A stretch of DNA of 55,804 bases from Xanthobacteraceae bacterium (GTDB lineage: Bacteria > Pseudomonadota > Alphaproteobacteria > Rhizobiales > Xanthobacteraceae): contig JAFAXD010000468.1 of assembly GCA_019241285.1 (NCBI GenBank), positions 1 through 55,804 of the forward strand. Reading direction: 5' to 3'. This document shows, in pieces, positions 1-9,005 of the stretch. A program made the position numbers and the translations under genes. Below the pieces are notes generated by a model. That model did no database searches. It worked only from the letters and a program-made list of their open reading frames with translations, and was not told the origin of the DNA. Every line of letters starts with the position of its first letter. Position 1 is the stretch's first letter.

Positions 1-1
1 G

Positions 2-163
2 GCTGCCATAACGGTCGCAATCGCCGCCGGCGCGGTCATCGCGATATTGGCTTTATATCTGCGGCGTAAGGAGCATGAGCTGGCTGCAGCTGCCGAGCGA
101 GCCATTCCGGGTCCATTGCAATCAGGAGGGCAGGGGACGCCGGCACGGCGAAGTCTCACCTGA
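2..163 (+). CDS. C-terminal end of a membrane protein (partial)
   Basis: An open frame enters from the left edge and stops at TGA 161-163, giving 53 residues. It begins with a hydrophobic stretch (AITVAIAAGAVIAILALYL) followed by basic residues RRKEHE, which reads as a last transmembrane helix and a short cytoplasmic tail. The start lies outside the window, so the family cannot be named. An unrelated open frame remains possible because the fragment is short. Confidence 0.45.
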   Translation, partial: AAITVAIAAGAVIAILALYLRRKEHELAAAAERAIPGPLQSGGQGTPARRSLT

Positions 164-244
164 TCTCTCGGGATTGGCCCGGAGTTGATGCCCTTCTTTC
201 TCACGGGCTGTTCGGCGGCCAATCTCCGTTGACGTCCGCGGACA

Positions 245-739
245 CTAGGGCCGCAACGAATAGCTCACGCGAGTGACGATGCCATCCCACTGGGATTTTT
301 CCGACTGGGGATAGCCCAGATAGACGCAATGGATCATTCCTCCACTACCATTCGAAAAATTGCACCGGGTGTAGTAGATCTTTCCTTCCCTGGCAGCTGA
401 CAAGGCAAAGAAGCGCGCGCTCACTCGCTTGTAGTGCAGCGTGGCCGGATCGATTTTCATCTTCGCCGCCAAGTAAGTGCGTGGAGTGTAGTGAGCACTG
501 TTCGGTAGGCTGTAGATCTCAATTTCAGCCCGTCCGTCCGGCGTCACGAAGCGCTGCCCAGTTCCCAGCTGGGGGCCTCCGTCGGAAACTGAAAACAAGC
601 TCGGATACTCCACTCTTGTCCCATACTGGGGATCGGAGAAAACGCTCCAGCCGCTCGAGTCCCCATGCCCCGGAAGTGCAGCTTGGGCAAAGGGTGCAAT
701 GCCTAACAAAAAGATCAGGACAGAGCTAGCTTTGTACAT
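245..739 (-). CDS. Secreted protein of unknown function
   Basis: The protein has 164 residues from the ATG at 739. That start was chosen because it places a clean Sec signal peptide at the N-terminus (MYKASSVLIFLLGIAPFAQA); a longer open frame reaches 856 but adds a Cys-rich, non-signal-like stretch. The mature part is small and hydrophilic, with two cysteines near the C-terminal third (CNF and IHCVY) that could form a disulfide. The family is not recognised. It has no obvious operon partner and is probably periplasmic. Confidence 0.7.
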   Translation of the reverse strand: MYKASSVLIFLLGIAPFAQAALPGHGDSSGWSVFSDPQYGTRVEYPSLFSVSDGGPQLGTGQRFVTPDGRAEIEIYSLPNSAHYTPRTYLAAKMKIDPATLHYKRVSARFFALSAAREGKIYYTRCNFSNGSGGMIHCVYLGYPQSEKSQWDGIVTRVSYSLRP

Positions 740-1202
740 TCGAAAGTTCTCGTTGCAAATGAAGCAAGAGATCCGCCGCTTTGGAAACATTTGCTGCACC
801 AGAGCGTTCCCTGTGCTCAGAGGATAACAAGGAGGAACCTCTTTATAAAACAACAATATCTGATCGCAACGATCGGAGCCGTTCTGATCGTAGTGGACCG
901 GCCTCGGCTCAGGTTCACTTCGGCGCCGGGCCAGATGGCGTGGAGTGGGGGTGGGTCCTGGTCATGTCTGGCCTTTGCATGACGGCGATCCCGATCGCAA
1001 TGCGGCTGCAGGTACGGGAGTGAGTGTGCGCTCTCTATTTCTGGTGGCTGCCTCCGGAGACAAAGGGATAGAGCTTGGATGAGATCGGAGATTATTGACG
1101 TTTGAATTCGCTTAGGCAGGCATGATTAAAGCCCCAGCTCTTTCGTGCACTGCCTCTCAAATCAGAACGCGAAAAGACAGCCGATCTCCAGTTCAAATGT
1201 CA
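740..1202. other. Gene-poor interval
   Basis: This stretch separates two minus-strand genes. The only thing supported in it is a broken small membrane-protein frame at 845-1023, listed separately. The remaining bases to 1202 show no convincing coding frame, RNA or terminator. Confidence 0.5.
829..1023 (+). pseudogene. Possible decayed small membrane protein
   Basis: A strong ribosome-binding sequence (AAGGAGG, about 829-836) is followed nine bases later by ATA rather than ATG at 845. From there the frame reads (I)KQQYLIATIGAVLIVV, a typical first transmembrane helix. The matching second half (EWGWVLVMSGLCMTAIPIAM, then RLQVRE and stop at 1023) lies in another frame. A lost start codon plus a frameshift around 890-900 would explain this. 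An AUA start or a chance arrangement are alternatives. Confidence 0.3.
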
Positions 1203-1406
1203 TCACCCGCTGTCCCGCGCCCTCAACACCTCTCGACCGGCCTCCGTCAACGTCGCCATTAACCACCAGTCGGCCGACTGGAGCAGCTTCAGGAACCCCT
1301 CGCGCTCAAGCAGTCGCGCCGGCCCGATCTGGTCGGGATTGAGGAGTATGCGCTGCTTGTCGCGTGCGGCCTCGAGGATGCTCCACATGGTAGCGGTCAA
1401 TTCCAT
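1203..1406 (-). CDS. Small hypothetical protein, winged-helix-like tail
   Basis: A 67-residue protein with no signal peptide or membrane helix. The C-terminal LTEAGREVLRA resembles the last helix of small winged-helix proteins, but the whole domain is too short to assign. An internal ATG at 1388 (MWSILEAA) is a possible alternative start, since no strong ribosome-binding site precedes 1406. Function unknown. Confidence 0.5.
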   Translation of the reverse strand: MELTATMWSILEAARDKQRILLNPDQIGPARLLEREGFLKLLQSADWWLMATLTEAGREVLRARDSG

Positions 1407-1538
1407 TTGGGTCTCGATTCGCGAGTTTCAGGTCGAAAATTTACAGCGGGCGTCTGCCCGTTACCTTCCTTGGTGATGAGGATCACAGCAGCGGCCAAGG
1501 GCCACTGTACCATTCCCGGTGCCACTGTGGAGGCGACC

Positions 1539-1691
1539 ATGACCGCAACGCTGCGTCAGACCTCAAATTTCCTTCAGCGCTTCGCCAAGAGGTTTCATGA
1601 GGCTCGTCAGGCGAAGGCTCAGCGAATAATCACCGAGCATCTGCGCTATTATCGAAAGTGCCACGCGCTCGGGACGGTCTCTCAGGGCTAG
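1539..1691 (+). CDS. Small basic hypothetical protein
   Basis: A 50-residue basic protein (MTATLRQTSNFLQRFAKRFH, continuing as a charged helix). The ATG at 1539 was preferred over an upstream in-frame start at 1407 because GGAGG (1529-1533) sits five bases before it and the upstream stretch looks non-coding. It is rich in Arg, Lys and His and probably helical. No family is recognised; short proteins of this style are common in Bradyrhizobium-like genomes. Confidence 0.55.
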   Translation: MTATLRQTSNFLQRFAKRFHEARQAKAQRIITEHLRYYRKCHALGTVSQG

Positions 1692-1777
1692 GGCCGGGGT
1701 AGCAAAGCGGCCAAAGGCCCTGCTTGGAGCGGGCCAGGGAGGCTCATCTTCCCTCGCCGCATAGTGGCCGATAGTCG

Positions 1778-3121
1778 CTACTGTCCCGCAGGGGTCACCC
1801 GCCAGACCGTGTTGCCGACATCATCCGCAATCAACAAAGCTCCGGTTCTATCAATCGCCACTCCCACTGGACGGCCGCGCGCTTCGCCGTTCGCGTTCAA
1901 GAATCCGGTCACCACATCCTCAGCCTTGCCGTCGGGATGGCCGCCCTTGAAGGGCACGAACACGATCTTGTAGCCGCTGAATTGCTGACGGTCCCAGCTG
2001 CCGTGTTCACCAACGAATGCTCCACCGCGGTATTTCTGCGGCAAGCTATCCGCAGTGTAGAAAGCGAGCCCCAACGGCGCGACGTGCGAACCCAGCGAAT
2101 AGTCCGGAACAACAGCTTTTTCCACTAAATCAGGCCGCTGCGGCTTTACTCGCGGATCGAGGTGCTGGCCAAAATAACTGTAGGGCCAACCATAAAACGC
2201 GCCATCCTTCACCGCCGTCATATAATCAGGGACAAGATCCGGACCGAGCTCATCACGCTCATTGACGACCGCCCATAGGGCACCGCTCTCGGGCTCAAAA
2301 GTGAGTCCGTTCGGATTGCGCAACCCACTCGCAAAAATGCGCCAGCGACCGCTGGCACGCTCTACTTCCCAAATGGCGGCGCGATTCTTTTCCGCCTCCA
2401 ACCCGTTTTCGGTGATGTTGCTGTTGGAACCCACACCAACGTAAAGCATCGCGCCGTCGCGGCTGGCCGCGAGACTCTTGGTCCAATGATGGTCGATGGG
2501 CCCGCCGGGAAGCGGCGTAAGTCTCGTGCCATCGGCAGTTATCTTGGTATCTCCTGCCGCGTAAGGATAGCGGACGATCGCATCGGTATTGGCGACGTAT
2601 AGGTCCGATCCAACCAGCGCCACCCCGAATGGAGAGGCGAGATGGTCCAGAAATACGCTACGCGTCTCCGGTTTGCCGTCGCCGTTGGCATCGCGCAACA
2701 ACGTGATGCGGTTGCTTTCACCAGTTTCGCCGCCGGAGGTCACCCACGATTCGACCCAGCCCATGATGATGTCCTTGGGACGACGTATCGGTTGGACGTT
2801 CGGCGACTTGGATTCGACGACCAGAATATCACCGTTTGGCAGCACATAGAGCGAACGCGGATGCTGGAGGTTCCGCGCTAACGCTTCAATTTTAAGTCCT
2901 TGCGCCACAGTGGGCGTCTCGCCTTCTTTCCAGCCGACCACTCTGGCGAGGCGCATTGGCGGGAACAAATATTGCTGAGGCTCAGGCAACACCGGATTCG
3001 GACCAACCTGAGTCGCGGGATCGAAACTGTCGGCGTAGCCCGGCAGGACGCATGTTGGTAGAGATACGAGAGCAAGGGCCACACTCGCAGCGGCGAGAGG
3101 GCGTAAAGATTGCCGAACCAT
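1778..3121 (-). CDS. Sorbosone dehydrogenase-family PQQ-type beta-propeller
   Basis: A 447-residue exported protein of the soluble glucose/L-sorbosone dehydrogenase beta-propeller family, which oxidises sugars in the periplasm with PQQ or a related cofactor. The N-terminus has a signal peptide (ASVALALVSLPTCVLPGYA). Propeller motifs include LQHPRSLYVLPNGDILVVES, LRNPNGLTFEP, FVGEHGSWDR and GRPVGVAIDRTGALLIADD. Substrate is not predictable. The ATG at 3121 was chosen because it overlaps the stop of the upstream DUF2231 gene by one base (TGATG), so the two are translationally coupled. The longer frame to 3241 only reads the upstream gene out of frame. Confidence 0.88.
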   Translation of the reverse strand: MVRQSLRPLAAASVALALVSLPTCVLPGYADSFDPATQVGPNPVLPEPQQYLFPPMRLARVVGWKEGETPTVAQGLKIEALARNLQHPRSLYVLPNGDILVVESKSPNVQPIRRPKDIIMGWVESWVTSGGETGESNRITLLRDANGDGKPETRSVFLDHLASPFGVALVGSDLYVANTDAIVRYPYAAGDTKITADGTRLTPLPGGPIDHHWTKSLAASRDGAMLYVGVGSNSNITENGLEAEKNRAAIWEVERASGRWRIFASGLRNPNGLTFEPESGALWAVVNERDELGPDLVPDYMTAVKDGAFYGWPYSYFGQHLDPRVKPQRPDLVEKAVVPDYSLGSHVAPLGLAFYTADSLPQKYRGGAFVGEHGSWDRQQFSGYKIVFVPFKGGHPDGKAEDVVTGFLNANGEARGRPVGVAIDRTGALLIADDVGNTVWRVTPAGQ

Positions 3122-3576
3122 CAGCCTGTCACCTCTATTGCTGCAGGAGCATCCGTGATGCGCGACAAGTACGCGGTGACGAGGACAAGGGCAGCGACAG
3201 CCGCCGACAGGATGACGCCCCACGGGACGACCGAGGTCCATGCATCGCGCGTATGTACGAGCATGTCGATCGTCGCCAGGATCAGCGCTATGACAATCAG
3301 AGCTAGGACCATCGCCGATGCATAGGCACGGCTCCGTTGACGAAAACGGGCTGATCGAAGTGCAAAGATTTCAATCAATGCGACGATCACCGTTACCCAG
3401 CCGACGATGACGCCTGCGCTCACGAGCCAGTCGGAAAAGTCCGCCCAGATTATGTCGGCTGTCCACCAATAGACGATGTCCGTGGCCAACGTTCCCAACA
3501 GACACGAAGCCGCGAAGGCCGCGAGCAGCGGGTAAATTGGCTGCCGCGTAGTTGTATCAATGTTGTCTTGAATCAT
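3121..3576 (-). CDS. DUF2231-family membrane protein
   Basis: A 151-residue integral membrane protein with four predicted helices: about residues 16-36, 48-70, 84-107 and 117-138. The sequence fits the DUF2231 family, whose biochemical role is not established. Its stop overlaps the start of the sorbosone dehydrogenase-like gene, so they are one transcriptional unit. A redox or anchoring role beside the periplasmic dehydrogenase is possible but is only inferred from this coupling. Confidence 0.8.
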   Translation of the reverse strand: MIQDNIDTTTRQPIYPLLAAFAASCLLGTLATDIVYWWTADIIWADFSDWLVSAGVIVGWVTVIVALIEIFALRSARFRQRSRAYASAMVLALIVIALILATIDMLVHTRDAWTSVVPWGVILSAAVAALVLVTAYLSRITDAPAAIEVTG

Positions 3577-3738
3577 CTGCGCACCGCCAAGTAGCGTCGA
3601 CGTGGTTCAAACGTTCTTCGGAAAAATGCGTTCCTTGGAGTTGGCTGAGCATCCGCGACGCAATCGTGCCGTGCCGCAGCTGCGGCGAGTTATCGCGGGA
3701 GTGCGTTTGGCAGCCGTCACATCGGGCGAGGTCAGCGC

Positions 3739-4938
3739 TCAACCGTGGTACGCAAACAACTCGATTGGGTCGCTGAAGCCACGGATCGGATATTCGCCGA
3801 GTCGTTCGAGATCGAAATCGCTTGCGACGAGGTCGGCGAACGAGCGAGACAGCAGCACCGTTCTGCCCAATTGTTTGGTAAGGGCTTCGAGACGCGACGC
3901 CATGTTGACGGCGGGACCGATGACCGTGAAATCGAGCCGGGTGCGCGACCCGATGTTGCCGTACATGACGTCGCCGACGTGGACGCCGACCCCATAATTG
4001 AGCGGCGCGCGACCGGTATCGCCATTCTTTTCGTTCAGGACAACCATGGCCTGACGGGCTTCGGCCACGGCGTGCAGCAGATTTGCGCAGGCCGAGGGCT
4101 GGCTGAGCGGGAAAATCGCCAAGAGGCCATCGCCCATGAATTTCAATATTTCCCCGCCATGTCGCACGATCGGCTCCGAGATCGCGTCGAAATAGCCGTT
4201 CAGAAGATCGATGACGTCGTCGCGTGGCCAGTTGTCGGAGATCCTGGTGAAATCACGCAGATCGCAGATCATGATGGCGGCGCTTACGGTCGTCCCGCTT
4301 CCGCGCCTCGTGGCGCCCGCGAGAACGAGCTCGCTGGCATGCGACCCGACATAGGTTTCGAGGAGCGTTCGCGCCAACCGGTTCTTGATCCGAATTTCGC
4401 TGACGAGCGCCAGAACCGGCAAAAGCCCCTGAAGGGCAGCGATATGCGCGCCGTCGAAACCTCCTGGCCGGTCCGTCGCGAAGGTCACGATGTGTCGCTT
4501 GCCGAGGGTGTGGTACAGCGGCCATGCCACATATTCGGTCAGGCCCTTTGCCCGCATCTCGTCATAAAGGGCGTGCTGGCGGCCAAGCGATGGATCGCGC
4601 TCGAGGTTCTCGCGCACCTCTTTGGCACCCTCACGGATTTCATGCGCGGGACTATCGATGTATTCCGATCGCTCCGTGACGTCGTAGTCGACCCGCGCAA
4701 GCTCGGCCCCGCGCATGCCGTCCGCCCACATGATCCGCGCGCCAAGCCATTGCGGATGGTAGATCAGGACGTGCAGCGTCGCCCGCTTGACTGGAATGCC
4801 CGCCCGCTGCAGCCGGATACAGAGCTCAGCGAAAATATTGTCGATGAAGCGCTCATCCCGGGTGTCGTTTGTCAGCCAATGCAGAACGTCGTGTTCAGAG
4901 CTGGCGCTGCTGGCATCCATGGTTTGCGGCAAATCCAT
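3739..4938 (-). CDS. Class III adenylate cyclase
   Basis: A 399-residue protein with a C-terminal class III nucleotide cyclase domain (about 215-395) that makes cAMP from ATP. Two metal-binding aspartates are visible, D226 in ICDLRDF and D270 in KFMGDGLL. K266 and D336 (LDFTVIG) are the adenine-selecting pair, and N345 and R349 (NMASRL) are the transition-state residues, so it should be active and ATP-specific. The first 200 residues form a soluble sensory-type region without membrane helices. AGGAACAAGGT precedes the ATG. The gene stands alone, so the signal is unknown. Confidence 0.93.
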   Translation of the reverse strand: MDLPQTMDASSASSEHDVLHWLTNDTRDERFIDNIFAELCIRLQRAGIPVKRATLHVLIYHPQWLGARIMWADGMRGAELARVDYDVTERSEYIDSPAHEIREGAKEVRENLERDPSLGRQHALYDEMRAKGLTEYVAWPLYHTLGKRHIVTFATDRPGGFDGAHIAALQGLLPVLALVSEIRIKNRLARTLLETYVGSHASELVLAGATRRGSGTTVSAAIMICDLRDFTRISDNWPRDDVIDLLNGYFDAISEPIVRHGGEILKFMGDGLLAIFPLSQPSACANLLHAVAEARQAMVVLNEKNGDTGRAPLNYGVGVHVGDVMYGNIGSRTRLDFTVIGPAVNMASRLEALTKQLGRTVLLSRSFADLVASDFDLERLGEYPIRGFSDPIELFAYHG

Positions 4939-5139
4939 ACCTTGTTCCTACGGAGTGACGCGAGCGACGGTACAGGATCTGTCGCGTCTCCGCTCAATGG
5001 CGTCAACGAAGTCCGTCGCTCTACTTACCAAAGCGAGCGCATGACGCTGTGACCTCGATGAAACCTGTAGGCCGTTTCTTCGTTAATAGCTCCAGCATAT
5101 ACTTGGATGGGCAGGCGGACGGTACAGCAGGATGGTGAA

Positions 5140-5505
5140 TTGAACACGAAGATCGGATTGGCGTGTATTGTGCTGCTCACTTTGGCAGCGCCGGTCGCGG
5201 CGAAAGAACCAATTCACATAGGCCACGACGTCGTGTTGACGAAGGCGAGCCCTGCCTGCGCAAAACGGAGCGAATTTGACGCCTTGGTTGAACTCGCCGA
5301 ACGCCGGGATGCGGCCGGATTTGCCGACTACATGGCGAGCCATGATTGCCCGGTGCTGAATGCCGGTACCGCCGCTCTCTATGAGGACCAGGCCTTCTCC
5401 GGTCGGGCCATGTGTATCAGGCGCCCTGGCGACAGCAATTGCTTCTGGATACCAGCCGCAGCGGTTCAGAAAGCAGCACAAGCCCTACCGGCGCCGCGCT
5501 TCTGA
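5140..5505 (+). CDS. Small secreted protein of unknown function
   Basis: A 121-residue protein with a Sec signal peptide (MNTKIGLACIVLLTLAAPVA). The TTG at 5140 is preferred over the ATG at 5107 because AGGA lies seven bases before it and translation then begins directly with the signal peptide. The mature part has five cysteines (PACAKR, HDCPV, MCIRR, NCFWI and neighbouring residues), suggesting disulfides in the periplasm. The family is not recognised. Confidence 0.65.
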   Translation: MNTKIGLACIVLLTLAAPVAAKEPIHIGHDVVLTKASPACAKRSEFDALVELAERRDAAGFADYMASHDCPVLNAGTAALYEDQAFSGRAMCIRRPGDSNCFWIPAAAVQKAAQALPAPRF

Positions 5506-5622
5506 CGATCAACGACCGCCAAATATTCATCGCGTCATCTCGGGGCGTTCTTGACTCCACCCGTTCAGGGCACCATGTGCGGTGCACAATAGTCGGTTGC
5601 GGCGCAACATAGGTGGTTTGGC

Positions 5623-6930
5623 ATGCGCGACTTCGGTCAGGTCCTGCAGCGTCTTCGGGCATTTCAAAGCAAATTCGAAGGGCTTATTGCATCGGCTCGA
5701 AAGAGGGCGGCCGCCGATCATGTTGCCAGTGCTCCCCCGACCCGGCTGCGAGAGCTTACCGGGTTTGGCGCAAATCCCGGCAATCTTCGAATGTTTGCTC
5801 ATGTTCCCGAACACTTACCACCCAATGCCCCACTCGTCATTGCGCTTCACGGATGCACCCAGACTGCAGACGAGTATGACCGCGGCACCGGCTGGTCGTC
5901 GCTTGCCGATCAGTTCGGCTTCGCAGTCGTCTATCCACAGCAGCAGCCTTCCAACAATCCGAAGAATTGTTTCTCGTGGTTTTTGCGCGATGACACGACG
6001 CGCGGCAGCGGTGAGGCACTTTCGATCCGGGCGATGGTCGAGCACGCAGCTGCAAAACTTGCCGCCGACCCGCGCAGAATATTCGTGACCGGCCTCTCCG
6101 CCGGCGGGGCTATGGCGTCGGCAATGCTCGCAACATATCCCGAAATATTTGCTGGTGGCGCCATCATTGCCGGACTTCCCTATGGGTGCGCCAGCAATGT
6201 TCAACAAGCATTCGAAGCCATGTTCGGTGAGCAGAGCCATGCCGCGCAGATGCTCGGGGACCGGGTGCGGGCAGCTTCCGGTCATCGCGGGCCATGGCCG
6301 AAGATCTCCGTGTGGCACGGCACGAGCGATCCAATCGTCAAACCTTCGAATAGCGAAGAGATCATTCGTCAATGGATCAATGTGCACGGCCTTTCGAACG
6401 CTCCCTCCCATGAACGATTGATCAGTGGCCATAGGCTGCGCGTATGGAGCGACGCCGACGGAGAAGCGCTGGTTGAGGCGTTTTCTATCAACAAGATGGC
6501 GCATGGCGTGCCGCTCGCGACAACCGGCCCTCAATGTTGTGGCTCTGCCGGTGCTTTTTTCCTTGATGCCGGCATCTCCTCTACGCATCACATTGCACGC
6601 TTCTGGGGCCTGCATGAGGCTCTCGGCGAAATGCCACGGACCGTTGCACCGGCCCTGACGTCACTTCACGTCCCGACGGGCGACCTTGCTAAGGTCGGTG
6701 CAGCCACCGGAGGATTGACCGGTTCGGCCGACGCGTTTTTTGCCGACAACAGCGGAGCTGAGGAGGAGGACACTCCTTACCGGCTGGACCCGAATGCAGT
6801 GATCGCCGCTGCCTTCAAGGCGGCAGGTCTTGAGGTTCCTGAATCTTCCAGCTCCAGGCCCGGCATCGTGCGCCCGGTTGCAGCGGGCCCGATCATAGCC
6901 GCGGCATTGAAGCGTGCCGGATTACGGTAG
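5623..6930 (+). CDS. PHB depolymerase-family esterase
   Basis: A 435-residue alpha/beta hydrolase of the extracellular PHB-depolymerase/esterase group, which cleaves esters such as polyhydroxyalkanoate oligomers or aryl esters. The oxyanion motif HGCTQ is at 76-80 and the lipase box GLSAG at 157-161 (nucleophile S159). D236 in WHGTSDP and H294 in KMAHGVP complete the triad. No signal peptide is visible, so it may act inside the cell. After the catalytic domain comes a low-complexity linker and two similar C-terminal helices (AVIAAAFKAAGL and PIIAAALKRAGL). AGGTGG precedes the ATG. Confidence 0.88.
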   Translation: MRDFGQVLQRLRAFQSKFEGLIASARKRAAADHVASAPPTRLRELTGFGANPGNLRMFAHVPEHLPPNAPLVIALHGCTQTADEYDRGTGWSSLADQFGFAVVYPQQQPSNNPKNCFSWFLRDDTTRGSGEALSIRAMVEHAAAKLAADPRRIFVTGLSAGGAMASAMLATYPEIFAGGAIIAGLPYGCASNVQQAFEAMFGEQSHAAQMLGDRVRAASGHRGPWPKISVWHGTSDPIVKPSNSEEIIRQWINVHGLSNAPSHERLISGHRLRVWSDADGEALVEAFSINKMAHGVPLATTGPQCCGSAGAFFLDAGISSTHHIARFWGLHEALGEMPRTVAPALTSLHVPTGDLAKVGAATGGLTGSADAFFADNSGAEEEDTPYRLDPNAVIAAAFKAAGLEVPESSSSRPGIVRPVAAGPIIAAALKRAGLR

Positions 6931-7122
6931 AATGCCTTAGCTCTTCTTTGGGTTGGTAATGCCCGACGTGAATGTCGGCGAGTCGTGGCTCGAAGTTGCT
7001 CGCGGCTAGAACCCGTGCCACGCGAGTTCACTCTCACCCTTTCCGAAAACCTATGTGAGCGGGTACGATGCGGCCTCCAAGGCGACGGAAACCCCGCTCG
7101 CCGTTGCCGACGAGGTAATCGA

Positions 7123-7833
7123 ATGATGCACAAGGTTTGCCTGGCGGCACTTTGGCTTCTGATGTGGGCTGTATCGCCCGCGCGGGCCGAGACCGGGCCG
7201 TGTGTCTCCGACCAGGCCGGCGTGACGATCTGTGGACAGGGGCCGGGCGCGGCCCGCGTCGTCGATGGGACGACATCGCCTTCCAAACGCGTCGCATTCG
7301 CATGGCGCGCTCCCGGTCGCCCGCCGACGCAACCGCCTGATGAGGCCGGCGACAGCATGTTCACGGTCGAGAGTTTGTTGATCCGCCTCTCCGACGGCGC
7401 CGTTTTGTCGAGCGCTAAAGGTGAATATTGGCGCACGGGTGACCTGCAGGCGAACAATATCGATGAAAGCGTGGCCTGGTCCCCGAACAGCCGCCTCGCC
7501 GTCGAGGTCCAGGATTCCAAATGGCACACGGATGTTCTTCGGCTTCACGCGATCGGCGCGGACGACAAAGTGCTCGTTCTCGACTTACAAAGAACCATTG
7601 AGCCGGCGGTGCGCGCGCAGCTTCGGCAGCTCGGCAAGAACGATCGCATCTATACGTTTTCGCTCGAAGATCCCAGGGTCGACGATAGTGGCCTCATGCA
7701 GGCATCAGTCTTGATGCAAATCCCCAAGCAAGAGGGCGACGTCAACTTCGACGTCACGCTGCAAGTTTCCCAGAAGAATGGGGCACTCTCGGCGGGCGAC
7801 GTGTCGGTCCGCCGCTCTCGCGCAAAGTCTTGA
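7123..7833 (+). CDS. Exported protein of unknown function
   Basis: A 236-residue protein with a signal peptide (KVCLAALWLLMWAVSPARA). The ATG at 7123 was chosen because the upstream open frame is not signal-like and GAGGT lies about eight bases before it; ATG 7126 is equally possible. The mature protein contains ESVAWSPNSRLAVEV, a segment like the blades of WD40/TolB-type propellers, but it is too short for a full propeller. Function unknown. The following LLM gene begins 22 bases downstream and may be co-transcribed. Confidence 0.72.
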   Translation: MMHKVCLAALWLLMWAVSPARAETGPCVSDQAGVTICGQGPGAARVVDGTTSPSKRVAFAWRAPGRPPTQPPDEAGDSMFTVESLLIRLSDGAVLSSAKGEYWRTGDLQANNIDESVAWSPNSRLAVEVQDSKWHTDVLRLHAIGADDKVLVLDLQRTIEPAVRAQLRQLGKNDRIYTFSLEDPRVDDSGLMQASVLMQIPKQEGDVNFDVTLQVSQKNGALSAGDVSVRRSRAKS

Positions 7834-7855
7834 CGATGGAGCTTGGAAGCACCGC

Positions 7856-8716
7856 ATGAGACCCAACGCCTTCTTTCCCTCGCTCGATATCGGGACGGAC
7901 CCCGCGAAGATTCGCGATTGGGCGCAAGCGGCGGAAGACTTGGGATACGCCTATATTGAAGTCCCCGATCATGTCTTCGGTGCAAAGGCTCGAGAGGGCT
8001 GGGTCCCGCTTTACAATGACAAGGATCCGTTCCACGAGGCGTTTGTCACGCTTGGCTTTCTGGCCGCGGTCACCAAGACCATCCGGCTGTCCACTGGAAT
8101 TCTGATTACGCCGCAACGTCAAACAGGCCTTATCGCCAAGCAGGCGGCCGAGGTCGATCTCCTGAGCGGTGGGCGTTTCAGACTGGGGATCGGCGTTGGG
8201 TGGAATCACGTCGAGTACGAAGCGCTCGGCATGGACTGGAAAACGCGCGGCGCGCGTCAGGCTGAACAAGTTGAGGTACTCCGTCGTCTTTGGTGTAACG
8301 ACCTCGTCACGTTCGAGGGGCGATTTCATCACCTCAAGGACGTCAGCATCATGCCGCCGCCGGTGCAGCGTCCAATCCCGATCTGGTTTGGTGGTTCCTC
8401 GGATGCCGTCGTGACACGGGCAGCGCGGGTGGGTGACGGCTGGATGCCCATCATGGCACCCGACGCGCAAGCGGAGCAGAAGCTTGGGGCGCTTAGGGAG
8501 CAACTCAAGTCGTTCGGCCGCGACCCGGCGAAGTTCGGCATTGAAGCGTGGCTACGCATGCCTAGTCCCGACCAGAAAGTCTGGACGGCCGCAGCAGACG
8601 GGTGGCGCCAACTCGGTGCCGACATGGTGATGCTATATCCGACCTATCGCATCACCAGCGTTGACGAGCACATCGAGACCTTGCGACGGTTCAAGGAGGT
8701 CGTGAGCGGCCTTTGA
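7856..8716 (+). CDS. LLM-class F420-dependent-type oxidoreductase
   Basis: A 286-residue TIM-barrel oxidoreductase of the luciferase-like monooxygenase superfamily, closest in style to the TIGR03619 F420-dependent subgroup. Family motifs are visible: YAYIEVPDHVFG, IRLSTGILITPQRQTGLIAK, GGRFRLGIGVGWN and PIWFGGSSDA. The cofactor may be F420 or FMN; alphaproteobacterial members are usually untested. The ATG at 7856 was chosen because it begins exactly at the first strand (MRPNAFFPSLDIG). It converges on a small membrane-protein gene ending three bases beyond its stop. Confidence 0.87.
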   Translation: MRPNAFFPSLDIGTDPAKIRDWAQAAEDLGYAYIEVPDHVFGAKAREGWVPLYNDKDPFHEAFVTLGFLAAVTKTIRLSTGILITPQRQTGLIAKQAAEVDLLSGGRFRLGIGVGWNHVEYEALGMDWKTRGARQAEQVEVLRRLWCNDLVTFEGRFHHLKDVSIMPPPVQRPIPIWFGGSSDAVVTRAARVGDGWMPIMAPDAQAEQKLGALREQLKSFGRDPAKFGIEAWLRMPSPDQKVWTAAADGWRQLGADMVMLYPTYRITSVDEHIETLRRFKEVVSGL

Positions 8717-8719
8717 TTG

Positions 8720-8989
8720 TTAACCGGGCCTTTGCCGTAGGAAAGTCAGGGACACATAAGCGCCGACCCACGACCCCGCGGCAGCGAAGAAGACATATAC
8801 CCAGCTGTGGGCGTAGCTGATAACCGCGAACGCAGATAACAGATAAACCACGCCACCCCAATTTGCTGCTGAAAGTCGGCGTCGAGCCGCGACGGCAGAC
8901 GTGAGCCTTACGTAGGCAGCATCACAGATTGCGGTCGTAACGGTTACGCCGGCTGCAACCCAGGGATCAATGCTACCAAACAACATCAC
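8720..8989 (-). CDS. Small membrane protein
   Basis: An 89-residue protein with three hydrophobic helices: about 10-30, 44-60 and 62-82. It begins with GTG-ATG at 8989/8986, either of which could be the start. No family is recognised. It is convergent with the LLM gene. Confidence 0.6.
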   Translation of the reverse strand: MMLFGSIDPWVAAGVTVTTAICDAAYVRLTSAVAARRRLSAANWGGVVYLLSAFAVISYAHSWVYVFFAAAGSWVGAYVSLTFLRQRPG

Positions 8990-9005
8990 GGCCGAGAGTC
9001 GTTTG

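Noticed and set aside
3745-5052. Long plus-strand open frame opposite the adenylate cyclase gene
   Set aside because: A GC-rich antisense shadow; the minus-strand cyclase has all catalytic motifs intact.
5815-6615. Minus-strand open frame opposite the esterase gene
   Set aside because: Antisense to a gene with a complete catalytic triad; no family resemblance of its own.
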